Of a stretch of 7,680 nucleotides of DNA, positions 1 to 6,389 are shown piece by piece (position 1 is the first letter of the stretch; each line of letters opens with the position of its first letter). Both the position numbers and the translations under genes were made by a program. Under the pieces are notes generated by a model. That model was given only the letters and a program-made list of their open reading frames with translations, was not told the DNA's origin and searched no databases. Origin of the DNA: Kiritimatiellia bacterium (lineage in GTDB: Bacteria; Verrucomicrobiota; Kiritimatiellia; RFP12; UBA1067); the NCBI GenBank assembly GCA_017430155.1, contig JAFRNO010000378.1:1-7680 (forward strand), written 5' to 3'.

Positions 1-1463
1 AGCTCCGCCGCATGGTGCCCGATGCCGAGCGCGAAGTGGTGCGTGGGGCCTTCCATCGTCCAGTTGCGCAGAAACGTGCGCACGTCGGGCGGGAACTTGC
101 CGTGGGTGTTGGTGTTACCAGTGGGCGGGATGGGGCCGGCGAGCGACTCGCCCTCGGCCACCACGAACTTGAACGTGCCGTCGGCCTTGATGCCGATCGA
201 CATCATCGTGATCGGGCCCTCCTTGATGTTGAACTCCACGCCCGCGCCCTTCCCGGGCTTGCCGTGGTACTTCTTGAGCGAGCGCAGGACGGGCTTCTTC
301 GCCGCGATGTTCAGGTGGTGCGGGCCGTCATGGCCCACGAGCACCGTGTCGCGCTCGAAGTCGATCGGGTGGAACTCCGCGAAACTGCCGCCGATGTCGA
401 GGCGGTCGAAGATCATCATCGCCACGCAGTTCTTGAGGTCGAACTCGCCGCACATCGGGAAGCCCGCCGCCGTGAGGAGCGAGTTGCCCACGATGAAGTT
501 CGTCACGAGCTCGCGCGTGAGCGAGCCCGCCTCGCCCTCGTAGTAGTAGGCGAAGCCGTCGAGGTCGCGCTTCTCGATGAACTTCTCGAGCGCCACGGCC
601 GCCTTCGCGGCCACGTCGAGGTCGCGCGCGGTGAGCTTCTCGGTCCACGGGTCGCTCACGGGGTCGGGCGTGTCGAAGAAGCCGAGGATGCGCTTCTTCA
701 TCGACTCCACCTGCGCGGGGTCGGGGTTGCGGTAGAACGGCAGGATCTCGTCCGGCTCGCAGAGCGCCACGTGGCAGCCAAACGAGCGGCAGATCGCCGT
801 GGGATCGACCTGCATGTCGTACATCGCCTCGAGCACGTGACCCATCAGGCCGATGCGCGCGCGACGGAGGTCGTGCAGCACGTGCGCGACGGCGCACCAC
901 TGGCGCACCTCCTCGGCGGCCTTCGCGTCGCCGTCGAGCTGGCCGATAATGACATCGGCCACCGGCCGCCCATAGCGGATCGCCACGCCCGTGAACTCGG
1001 GCACCGAGCAGAGGTCGTCGTTGTAGAGCTGCTTGTAGATCGTGGCGTGCTCGTAGTCGAGGCGCGAGTCGGGCTGGAGCGCCACGAGAACGATCGGCAC
1101 GTTCAGCTCGCGCACGAACGGCGCGAAAGTGGAGCTCGTCGCGTACGTCACCATGTCCACGAAGAGGAGGTCGAGGTCGGCCGCCTTCATCGCGGGGATG
1201 AGCGCGTGCGCCTTCTGCGGGTTGTCCGACATCCCGAAGCGCGTCACCTTCACCTGGTGCGCGGCGATGCGGTCCGCGAAGCGCCCCTCCTTTCTCAGCA
1301 TGTCCTCGAGGAGACCCGGACACTGCTTCCAGTAGGTGTCCAGCCCCACCGAGACCACGCCCACGTTCGCGGTAAGCGGCTTGCGGCGCGCCACGTGCGG
1401 GGAATCCGCCCAGGCGGCGACGCAGGCAAACGACAGAAACACGGAGAGAAGCATTCTTTCCAT
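1..1463 (-). CDS. Exported L-arabinose/L-fucose isomerase-family protein (C-terminus cut by window edge)
   Basis: The reading frame from the ATG at 1463 stays open for 487 codons to the left edge, so only a short C-terminal piece should be missing (AraA-type isomerases are about 500 residues). The core begins near residue 30 with a stretch ending in GLDTYWKQCPGLLEDM, as in the L-arabinose/L-fucose isomerase superfamily, which interconverts aldoses and ketoses using a divalent metal. Candidate metal/catalytic residues by analogy with AraA are E311 (EGEAGS), E340 (CGEFDLKN), H378 (VGHDGPHH) and H475/H476 (PTHHFALGIGHH). Residues 1-19 form a classic signal peptide: a short MERM n-region, a hydrophobic core, then AWA before Asp20. 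This is odd for a sugar isomerase. A Shine-Dalgarno-like GAAAGG lies 7 bases before the ATG, which supports this start. It is the last visible gene of the operon, 88 bases after the GH28-like gene. The fold family is fairly sure; the sugar substrate cannot be told. Confidence 0.8.
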   Translation of the reverse strand, partial: MERMLLSVFLSFACVAAWADSPHVARRKPLTANVGVVSVGLDTYWKQCPGLLEDMLRKEGRFADRIAAHQVKVTRFGMSDNPQKAHALIPAMKAADLDLLFVDMVTYATSSTFAPFVRELNVPIVLVALQPDSRLDYEHATIYKQLYNDDLCSVPEFTGVAIRYGRPVADVIIGQLDGDAKAAEEVRQWCAVAHVLHDLRRARIGLMGHVLEAMYDMQVDPTAICRSFGCHVALCEPDEILPFYRNPDPAQVESMKKRILGFFDTPDPVSDPWTEKLTARDLDVAAKAAVALEKFIEKRDLDGFAYYYEGEAGSLTRELVTNFIVGNSLLTAAGFPMCGEFDLKNCVAMMIFDRLDIGGSFAEFHPIDFERDTVLVGHDGPHHLNIAAKKPVLRSLKKYHGKPGKGAGVEFNIKEGPITMMSIGIKADGTFKFVVAEGESLAGPIPPTGNTNTHGKFPPDVRTFLRNWTMEGPTHHFALGIGHHAAE

Positions 1464-1470
1464 AAGACAA

Positions 1471-1476
1471 CCTTTC
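1471..1476 (-). promoter_or_regulatory. Shine-Dalgarno of the isomerase-family gene
   Basis: GAAAGG on the minus strand, 7 bases before the ATG at 1463. It is weaker than the other operon sites. It lies in the 88-base gap 1464-1551, where I see no convincing terminator and only a poor promoter match. Confidence 0.55.
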
Positions 1477-1551
1477 TTTGTGAAAACGAAGAAACTACAT
1501 CAGGTGGCATCTCGGCTACATGCATTACGGCGAATACAGGTAATCGGACGG

Positions 1552-2862
1552 TTAGTCGGCGGACTTCCAGTCCCACACGACGTTGTCGAACGTGAAGTTA
1601 CGGCAGTTGCGGAAACCGAGGTCCTCAAGACGCAGCTTCTGGTGCGACCGCTTCGGGTCGACGGTGAAGGTCACGTCGGAGAAGCGCCAGTCGCGTACGT
1701 TGTCCTGCGGACGCACGCGGAAGACCGGCGGCAGGCCGCCCGTGAAGCGGCAGTTGCTGAACGAGATGTTGCGGATGAAGTCCACCTTCTCCGTGTCGGC
1801 GATGGAGACCTGGATCGGCGCGTTGTCGGAGCACATGATCATGTTGGAGAACTGGACGTTCTCCACGCTGAACGGGAGCACCGTGCCCGCCGGCGGCGGA
1901 AGAATGCCGTTCTTGCGGTCGCGCGGCGGGTCGATGTGGTACTCGTCGTTGTTCGGCGGCAGGTTGAACTGCACGCCGAGGCGCGAGTGCTGGCACACGA
2001 TGCCGGAGATCACCACGTCGCGCATCGCGTAGTCCTCGGTCCAGCCGAAGCGGATGGCGCTCTGGTTCGCGCTCAGCACGCAGTTCTGGATGGTCACGCG
2101 CTCGCAGGGGCGCGGCTTCTTCATCTGCTCCTGGTGCGTGCGGATGATGAGCGAGTCGTCCTGCGAGTGGATGATGCAGTCGCTCACCGTCACGTCGCGG
2201 CAGCCGCCGAAGTGGAGACCGTCGCCGTTCGGGTACTGCGGGTGGCACTCGATGCGCACGCCGCGGCACTGCACGCGGTCGCAGTCGAGGAACCAGGTGC
2301 ACCAGCCGCAGGGGTGGTAGATGAAGATGTCGTCCACGCGCACGTCCGTGCACGCCACGAACAGCATGCAGCGCCCCGTGATAAGCGTGTCGGACTTCCG
2401 CTTGAATTTCGGCTGACCGGGCTTTGCGTTCGGAACGGCCACGTGGAAACCGTCCGCGTTGCCGTCGATCGTGCCGTTGCCGGTGATGGCGACGTTCGTC
2501 TGGGCGACGGTGTAGAACATCGCGCGCTTGTTGAAGCGCGGCACGCGCTCCACGTTCCAGTGCTCGGAGTGGGGGAACTCGGGGTACTTCAGCGGATCCT
2601 CGCCGCCCTTCAGCGTGGCGCCGCGGTCGAGGTGGAGGTCCACGTTGTTCTTGAGGTTGAGTGTGTAGGTGATGTACGTGCCGCCGCCCGGCACGAGCAC
2701 CTGTCCGCCGCCCGCCGCCGAGCAGGCGTCGATCGCCTTCTGGATCGCGGCCGTGTTGTCCGTCGCGCCGTCCGGCTTCGCGCCGTACGCCGTCACGTCG
2801 AATGTGCGCGCGCCGGCGCAAAGGCCGCATGCGGCCGCCAAAACCATCGTCAGTCTCTTCAT
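1552..2862 (-). CDS. Exported GH28-like pectinase-type beta-helix protein
   Basis: A complete 436-residue protein. GH28 enzymes (polygalacturonases, rhamnogalacturonan hydrolases) cleave alpha-linked galacturonic acid or related bonds in pectin. Residues 1-18 are a signal peptide with a likely cut after AGA. The mature N-terminus (FDVTAYGAKPDGATDNTAAI) is the standard opening of GH28/pectate-lyase-type helices. The family's acidic residues are present: NGDG at 212-215 with D214, then QDDS with D235 and D236. The usual GHG(x)SIG histidine motif is replaced by NQSAIRFGW at 266-274 and I see no clear RIK motif, so the exact activity is uncertain. The mature chain is cysteine-rich (about 16 Cys). 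The start is set by AGAGGA 6 bases upstream, which overlaps the last base of the preceding stop codon. The frame stays open upstream to 3084, but the signal peptide and ribosome site fix the start at 2862. It lies 11 bases after the DUF5763-like gene. Confidence 0.85.
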   Translation of the reverse strand: MKRLTMVLAAACGLCAGARTFDVTAYGAKPDGATDNTAAIQKAIDACSAAGGGQVLVPGGGTYITYTLNLKNNVDLHLDRGATLKGGEDPLKYPEFPHSEHWNVERVPRFNKRAMFYTVAQTNVAITGNGTIDGNADGFHVAVPNAKPGQPKFKRKSDTLITGRCMLFVACTDVRVDDIFIYHPCGWCTWFLDCDRVQCRGVRIECHPQYPNGDGLHFGGCRDVTVSDCIIHSQDDSLIIRTHQEQMKKPRPCERVTIQNCVLSANQSAIRFGWTEDYAMRDVVISGIVCQHSRLGVQFNLPPNNDEYHIDPPRDRKNGILPPPAGTVLPFSVENVQFSNMIMCSDNAPIQVSIADTEKVDFIRNISFSNCRFTGGLPPVFRVRPQDNVRDWRFSDVTFTVDPKRSHQKLRLEDLGFRNCRNFTFDNVVWDWKSAD

Positions 2863-2868
2863 CGCTAT

Positions 2869-2874
2869 TCCTCT
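2869..2874 (-). promoter_or_regulatory. Shine-Dalgarno of the GH28-like gene
   Basis: AGAGGA on the minus strand, 6 bases before the ATG at 2862. Its first base is the last base of the TGA stop of the DUF5763-like gene. It decides the start against the longer open frame that reaches 3084. Confidence 0.75.
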
Positions 2875-3293
2875 CACTTCTTGGGCGCGGGGGCGCCGTG
2901 TTGCTTGCAGTAGTTGTAACCAGGCTCCGGCGCGCGCGAGCAGCGCGTGCCCTCGTACGTGAGGGCGCGGCAGCGGCTGGGCGAAATCTGCACCTTCCGG
3001 TCGGCCGCGTGCATCTTGCAGTAGTCCTTCTCGCCGTCCTTGCGGTTCTTGCAACGCGTGCCGTTCGCGGTGAGGCACCAGCACGTGCCGTCGTCCTTCG
3101 GCTTCGCCTTCTCCTTTTTCTCCGCACGCGCGTCGTTCGAGGAGAACGACGCCCCGTTCACGCCCACGGACACGCCGGCATTACGTCCCGGACCCGAACC
3201 CGTCGGATAGCCGTTCTTGAAGCTGCGGTGGACCGTGTAGCCCGACGCGGCGAACGCCGCGGCCGCAATGCATGCCATCAGGATCTTCTTCAT
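2874..3293 (-). CDS. Small exported protein with two Cys/His modules (DUF5763-like)
   Basis: A complete 139-residue protein of unknown function. Residues 1 to about 18 are a signal peptide (MKKILMACIAAAAFAASG). Residues 24-70 are low-complexity, rich in Gly and Ser and then Lys and Glu, and probably a flexible linker. Two copies of the same module follow, C-x9-C-x10-C-x2-H: C71/C81/C92/H95 and C108/C118/C129/H132. They are exactly 37 residues apart and share the cores GTRC and YCKxH. This resembles the DUF5763 family, whose function is not established; the ligand pattern suggests zinc binding, or disulfides in an oxidising compartment. The start is supported by AAGGAG 7 bases upstream. It sits between rhaM and the GH28-like gene with gaps of 21 and 11 bases, so it is co-transcribed with saccharolytic genes. 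A cell-surface, matrix or adaptor role is possible but is only inference. Confidence 0.8.
   Translation of the reverse strand: MKKILMACIAAAAFAASGYTVHRSFKNGYPTGSGPGRNAGVSVGVNGASFSSNDARAEKKEKAKPKDDGTCWCLTANGTRCKNRKDGEKDYCKMHAADRKVQISPSRCRALTYEGTRCSRAPEPGYNYCKQHGAPAPKK
2898..3083 (-). repeat. Two in-frame copies of a 37-residue Cys/His module
   Basis: Copy 1 (3009-3083) and copy 2 (2898-2972) within the DUF5763-like gene each encode C-x9-C-x10-C-x2-H. All four ligand positions are offset by exactly 37 residues (111 bases). The similarity is mainly at protein level (GTRC, YCKxH), so this is an old internal duplication rather than a recent DNA repeat. Confidence 0.8.
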
Positions 3294-3300
3294 GTCAATT

Positions 3301-3306
3301 CTCCTT
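3301..3306 (-). promoter_or_regulatory. Shine-Dalgarno of the DUF5763-like gene
   Basis: AAGGAG on the minus strand, 7 bases before the ATG at 3293, within the 21-base gap after rhaM. It supports the start that gives a complete signal peptide. Confidence 0.85.
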
Positions 3307-3314
3307 TTTGTATG

Positions 3315-3629
3315 TCAATCAAGGTGGAAGACCGGTCTCAGGTCGATCGCGACGGGACTGTTGTCGGGATTGACGTCCATGATGTCCGCCATGTAGTCCC
3401 ACCACTTGCGGCAGATCGCCGTGTCGGCGGACGCGCTCCAGCGCGTCTCGTCCTCCAGCTCGATGTAGCCGTAGAGCACGTTCGTCTCCTCGTCGAGGAA
3501 GATGGAGTAGTTGTGTCCGCCGAAATCGCGGATCATGTCCGCCATCTCCGGCCAAAGCGCCGCATGGCGCCGCGCGTACTCGTCGGCGCGGCCCGGATGC
3601 AGTTTCATCTTGAACCCTTTTCTGATCAT
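3315..3629 (-). CDS. rhaM: L-rhamnose mutarotase
   Basis: A complete 104-residue protein, the same length as E. coli RhaM and alignable to it from end to end. RhaM interconverts the alpha and beta anomers of L-rhamnose in the cytoplasm, feeding rhamnose isomerase. Family hallmarks seen are the MIRK start, Y18 and the catalytic-type H22 in EYARRH, WPEM at 26-29, GGHNYSIFLD at 37-46, RW at 63-64, KWWDYM at 75-80 and NPDNSPV near the C-terminus. There is no signal peptide, making this the only clearly cytoplasmic product in the window. AAGGAG lies 6 bases before the ATG and overlaps the stop codon of the upstream beta-helix gene. The gene is the best substrate clue here: it implies that L-rhamnose is released by the neighbouring exported enzymes. 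No rhamnose isomerase, kinase or aldolase gene of the classical type is visible nearby. Confidence 0.96.
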   Translation of the reverse strand: MIRKGFKMKLHPGRADEYARRHAALWPEMADMIRDFGGHNYSIFLDEETNVLYGYIELEDETRWSASADTAICRKWWDYMADIMDVNPDNSPVAIDLRPVFHLD

Positions 3630-3635
3630 CGCGGT

Positions 3636-3642
3636 CTCCTTA
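3636..3642 (-). promoter_or_regulatory. Shine-Dalgarno of rhaM overlapping the upstream stop codon
   Basis: On the minus strand TAAGGAG combines the TAA stop of the beta-helix gene with AAGGAG, 6 bases before the rhaM ATG. It fixes the rhaM start, and the overlap suggests that ribosomes finishing the upstream gene can reinitiate here. Confidence 0.85.
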
Positions 3643-6300
3643 TCTGTCCGTGATTTCGTAATCGTCGAGGTACCACACGTACGGCCCGTTGCCGACGGAG
3701 ATGAATCCCGTCCACTCCAAATCCTTGAAGAGGCTCTTCGGGTTCGCCGGCACGCGCGCCGAGACGGGCGCGCCGCCCGCGGGCGTGGCCGTGCACGTCC
3801 AGGAGCCGGCCTCGGGGCCGGCGAGCGTCAGCGCCACCTCCACCCCGCACCAGGTGTTCGCCGGCAGGTCGAGGAGCTTCCGCCCCGGCACCGTAATCGC
3901 ACCGCCCACGAGGCGCACCGTGGGGCCCGTCGCGTACTGCGCGCCGTTCGACGGACGGTAGTCGCGGCATTCAAAGAGCACGTTCGCGCCCGCCTCGCCC
4001 TTGATGGCGAAGCGCACGCGCGCCACGCCGCCAGTGAACGTGCAGTCGTAGAAGAGATGCGGCTGCCAGCTGAACGGCATGTTCGGCGTCTTCTCCAGGC
4101 GCAGGCAGGCATTTCCCTGCGCGGCGCCCTTCTTCTCGAGGCGGATCGCGCCGGGGCGGCCCTCGCTCAGCGTGAACGCGCCGTACTTCTTCCCCTTCTT
4201 GGAAGACGGCTTCTCGAAGCCGTTGCGGTAGGAGGTGCGGACGAACCGCGGCGCGGGCGGCGCGTCGACGAGCGGCGGGTAGACGACGTTCTCGGCGAAC
4301 GCGCGCCATGCGGCATTCTCCTTGCGCACGCCCGCCTCCGTCCAGTCCCACGGGACGAAGCCCATCTTCAACGCGGGCGATTCCGGTTTCAGCCGCCAGT
4401 CGCCGCGCGCGGGGTCGACGAAGAGCGGATCCTCGAACTTCGAGGCGAGGTCGTGCCCTTCCGCGCGCCACGCCTCAAGGCCGCGCCCGCTGAAGGCGTT
4501 CGTGGAGACGCCGGACACGCCCCAGTAGAGGTTGCCCTCGAACACGACGTCCTTCACGGATCTCCGGGCATCGCCGCTGAGGAGATGCGCCTCGGGGTTC
4601 GTCCACCAGAACACGTTGTTCGTGACGATGATCGTGGTGTGCTGCTCCACGCGCGAACGCCACACGCCGTTGCGGTCGAAGGTGGCGAGAATGTTGTTGC
4701 GGAACACGTTCTCCTTGCCGTAGTGCTGGTGCACGGCGCCGTCGCGGCAGCGCTCCACGAGGTTCGAGGCGAACACGATGCCGTGCGACCCCTCGTCCGT
4801 GTAGAGCCCCCACGCGGGCGAACCCGCGCCGGAGTAGCCGTTCACGTCGTGCACCCAGTTGCCCACCACCTCGCTGCCCGAGCAGTCGCCGAGGGAGTAG
4901 AAGCCGCCCATGTCCGAGAGCATGCCCCAGCCGATGTGGTGGATGCGGTTGAACGCGATGCGGTTGCGGCGCACCACCGTGGGACGGTACCCCCACGTCC
5001 AGCCCATCGAGACGCCCGTGTAGCGGAAGTCGCCGATGTCGTTGTGCTCCACCGTGCAGTCGTGCACGTTCCCGAGCCACACGCCGATCGCGCCGTGGAA
5101 GAGGAGCCCGCCGTGACGGATGATGCTGTTGACCACCTTCATGCCGCTCGCCGCGCGCTCGGGCGCCGCCACGCGCGTGTCGCCGAAGTACACGCCGCCG
5201 CAGCCGAGGTCCTCCACGAGCGAATCCTCGATCGTGCAGTCGTGGCAGTCGTCGCGTAGCCAGATTCCGTGCGCGCCCACGTGCGCCACGCGTCCGCGTG
5301 CGAACACGAACCCCTCCGCGCTCGTCGCGTGGATCGCCGCGTTCGACACGTTGATCGCGCTCTGCGCCTCGCGCATGCCCGTCGGGGGAAGGCGGTACGC
5401 GGCGTACTCGAACGACACGCGCCGGAACGAGACGTCCTTCACGTGCGCCTCGGGCGTGCCCGCGAGCACCACGAAGGCGGGCGCCACGGGCGCCACGGCG
5501 CGCGCCGACGCAACGGCCTCGCCCGCGCGCGGGATGTAAAAAAGCTTCCCCGCCTTCTCGTCCAGGAACCACTCGCCGGGCGCGTCGAGCGCGCCGCGGT
5601 AGTTCTCGAGGACGTAGCGCGGACACGTGCTCGACCAGAAGAAGCAGGGACGCGACAGGCTTCCCCCGAGCACCACGAGACCCGTCTCGGGGTTGACGTG
5701 TGCAAGGGGCATGTACCCCGTGCACCAGCTCTGCCAGGCGATCATGTACACGCGCGACAGCTCCTCCTGCGAGAGCCCCTTGAGCGGAGCCAGGTCGGCG
5801 GGCTGCGCGTAGAACGCGCGGTGCGACATGTCCTCGAGCTTGCCCGTGAGGGGGTTCTCGTCCTCCTCGTACGGTGCCTTCATGTAGAGGTAGAACTCGT
5901 TTGGCGTGCGCGCGCGCGTCGCGCGTATTCCGTTCACCCACAGCTGGTCAAACGACAGGCCCGCCGGCACGCGCGCCTCCCAGATGCCGTCCGCGCGCGC
6001 GGTGAACGGCGGCAGCTCCACGCTCCCGTCGAACACGGCCTCGCCGCCCGCCGCGCCGGTGAAGTGGATGCCGCCGTCGGCGGGGCCGAACGTGACGGGC
6101 TCGGTCATGCGGTAGCGGCCCGGCAGTATCTCCACCTCGGCGGCGCGCCCTGCGGGAATCGTCCCCGCCGCGCGCAGCGCGCGCACTTTCTCGACGGCCG
6201 CCGCGAGCGACGGCGTCTCGCCGCCGGGGCTCACCGTGACGTCGGCGCACCACGCGGCACAGACGGCAAACAAAGCAATGGAAACAAGGCAGTTTTTCAT
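3640..6300 (-). CDS. Large exported right-handed beta-helix glycosidase, GH141-like
   Basis: A complete 886-residue protein and the first gene of the operon. Residues 1-19 form a signal peptide (MKNCLVSIALFAVCAAWC). Residues 20 to about 120 open a parallel beta-helix with a PGxYR-type turn. DQLWVNG followed by RATRARTPN, and the conserved block YVLENYRGALDAPGEWFLDE at 229-248, flank an inserted domain. The main helix runs from about 285 to 640 and carries the most conserved segments: LSDMGG with D463, LYTDEG with D502/E503, and HQHYGKEN at 524-531. These are typical of large beta-helix proteins that include GH141 enzymes, known for alpha-L-fucosidase activity on rhamnogalacturonan II and for xylanase activity. 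Residues from about 691 to 886, after a lysine-rich linker, look like a separate beta-sandwich of the carbohydrate-binding or laminin-G type. The exact GH family is an inference; a GH120-like or unclassified beta-helix enzyme is the alternative. No Shine-Dalgarno sequence precedes the ATG. Confidence 0.85.
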   Translation of the reverse strand: MKNCLVSIALFAVCAAWCADVTVSPGGETPSLAAAVEKVRALRAAGTIPAGRAAEVEILPGRYRMTEPVTFGPADGGIHFTGAAGGEAVFDGSVELPPFTARADGIWEARVPAGLSFDQLWVNGIRATRARTPNEFYLYMKAPYEEDENPLTGKLEDMSHRAFYAQPADLAPLKGLSQEELSRVYMIAWQSWCTGYMPLAHVNPETGLVVLGGSLSRPCFFWSSTCPRYVLENYRGALDAPGEWFLDEKAGKLFYIPRAGEAVASARAVAPVAPAFVVLAGTPEAHVKDVSFRRVSFEYAAYRLPPTGMREAQSAINVSNAAIHATSAEGFVFARGRVAHVGAHGIWLRDDCHDCTIEDSLVEDLGCGGVYFGDTRVAAPERAASGMKVVNSIIRHGGLLFHGAIGVWLGNVHDCTVEHNDIGDFRYTGVSMGWTWGYRPTVVRRNRIAFNRIHHIGWGMLSDMGGFYSLGDCSGSEVVGNWVHDVNGYSGAGSPAWGLYTDEGSHGIVFASNLVERCRDGAVHQHYGKENVFRNNILATFDRNGVWRSRVEQHTTIIVTNNVFWWTNPEAHLLSGDARRSVKDVVFEGNLYWGVSGVSTNAFSGRGLEAWRAEGHDLASKFEDPLFVDPARGDWRLKPESPALKMGFVPWDWTEAGVRKENAAWRAFAENVVYPPLVDAPPAPRFVRTSYRNGFEKPSSKKGKKYGAFTLSEGRPGAIRLEKKGAAQGNACLRLEKTPNMPFSWQPHLFYDCTFTGGVARVRFAIKGEAGANVLFECRDYRPSNGAQYATGPTVRLVGGAITVPGRKLLDLPANTWCGVEVALTLAGPEAGSWTCTATPAGGAPVSARVPANPKSLFKDLEWTGFISVGNGPYVWYLDDYEITDR

Positions 6301-6335
6301 GCCGCTATTTTACCAAACGCCGCGTCGTTCGGCAA
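6301..6335 (-). promoter_or_regulatory. Sigma70-type promoter of the minus-strand operon, predicted leaderless
   Basis: Read on the minus strand, TTGCCG (6330-6335) is the -35 and TAAAAT (6307-6312) the -10, separated by exactly 17 bases. TGG directly before the -10 gives an extended -10 (TGn). Only 6 bases (6301-6306) separate the -10 from the ATG of the beta-helix gene, so transcription should start at or within a base or two of the start codon. No ribosome site is present. This is seen in sequence; activity is inferred. Confidence 0.7.
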
Positions 6336-6353
6336 TGCGCGACATGTTTCGTT

Positions 6354-6389
6354 TTGCAAGTAGGAAGGCCGTTTGCTATACTGTGCGCC
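6354..6389 (+). promoter_or_regulatory. Sigma70-type promoter of the DUF6259-like gene, predicted leaderless
   Basis: TTGCAA (6354-6359) is the -35 and TATACT (6377-6382) the -10, with a 17-base spacer. TGC just before the -10 makes it an extended -10. The ATG follows after 7 bases (6383-6389), which places the expected start of transcription at or next to the A of the ATG. There is no Shine-Dalgarno sequence. The seven bases before the -10 (CGTTTGC) match those of the opposing promoter (CGTTTGG) except at the last base. Confidence 0.72.

Noticed and set aside
328..1470. A minus-strand open frame starting with TTG at 1470
   Set aside because: It runs one frame off the isomerase gene and translates to Arg/Gly-rich sequence without motifs.
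1495..1521. Direct repeat CTACAT, two copies 21 bases apart, in the 88-base gap before the isomerase gene
   Set aside because: The two-helical-turn spacing is suggestive of an operator, but six-base matches are expected by chance and no promoter is clear nearby.
12..1595. A 527-codon plus-strand open frame opposite the isomerase-family gene
   Set aside because: Its translation is Arg/Val/His/Glu-rich with no domain signal. It is an antisense shadow made by the G/C third positions of the real gene.
1336..2913. A 525-codon plus-strand open frame opposite the GH28-like gene
   Set aside because: Low-complexity Arg/Ala/Val/His composition. The minus strand here encodes a clear signal peptide and GH28 motifs.
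2863..3084. N-terminal extension of the GH28-like gene to an upstream start at 3084
   Set aside because: The extension lies within the DUF5763-like gene. The ATG at 2862 has its own ribosome site and begins a proper signal peptide.
1625..3127. A 500-codon minus-strand open frame across the GH28-like and DUF5763-like genes
   Set aside because: Extremely Arg-rich, off-frame to both supported genes, and with no plausible start.
3511..5259. A 582-codon plus-strand open frame opposite the beta-helix gene
   Set aside because: Antisense shadow with no ribosome site and shadow-type composition. The minus-strand protein is clearly conserved.
6340..6351. Imperfect palindrome around ACATGT between the two -35 boxes, a possible operator
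   Set aside because: Only a six-base core plus CGA/TCG ends match. This is too weak to call a regulator site without related sequences.
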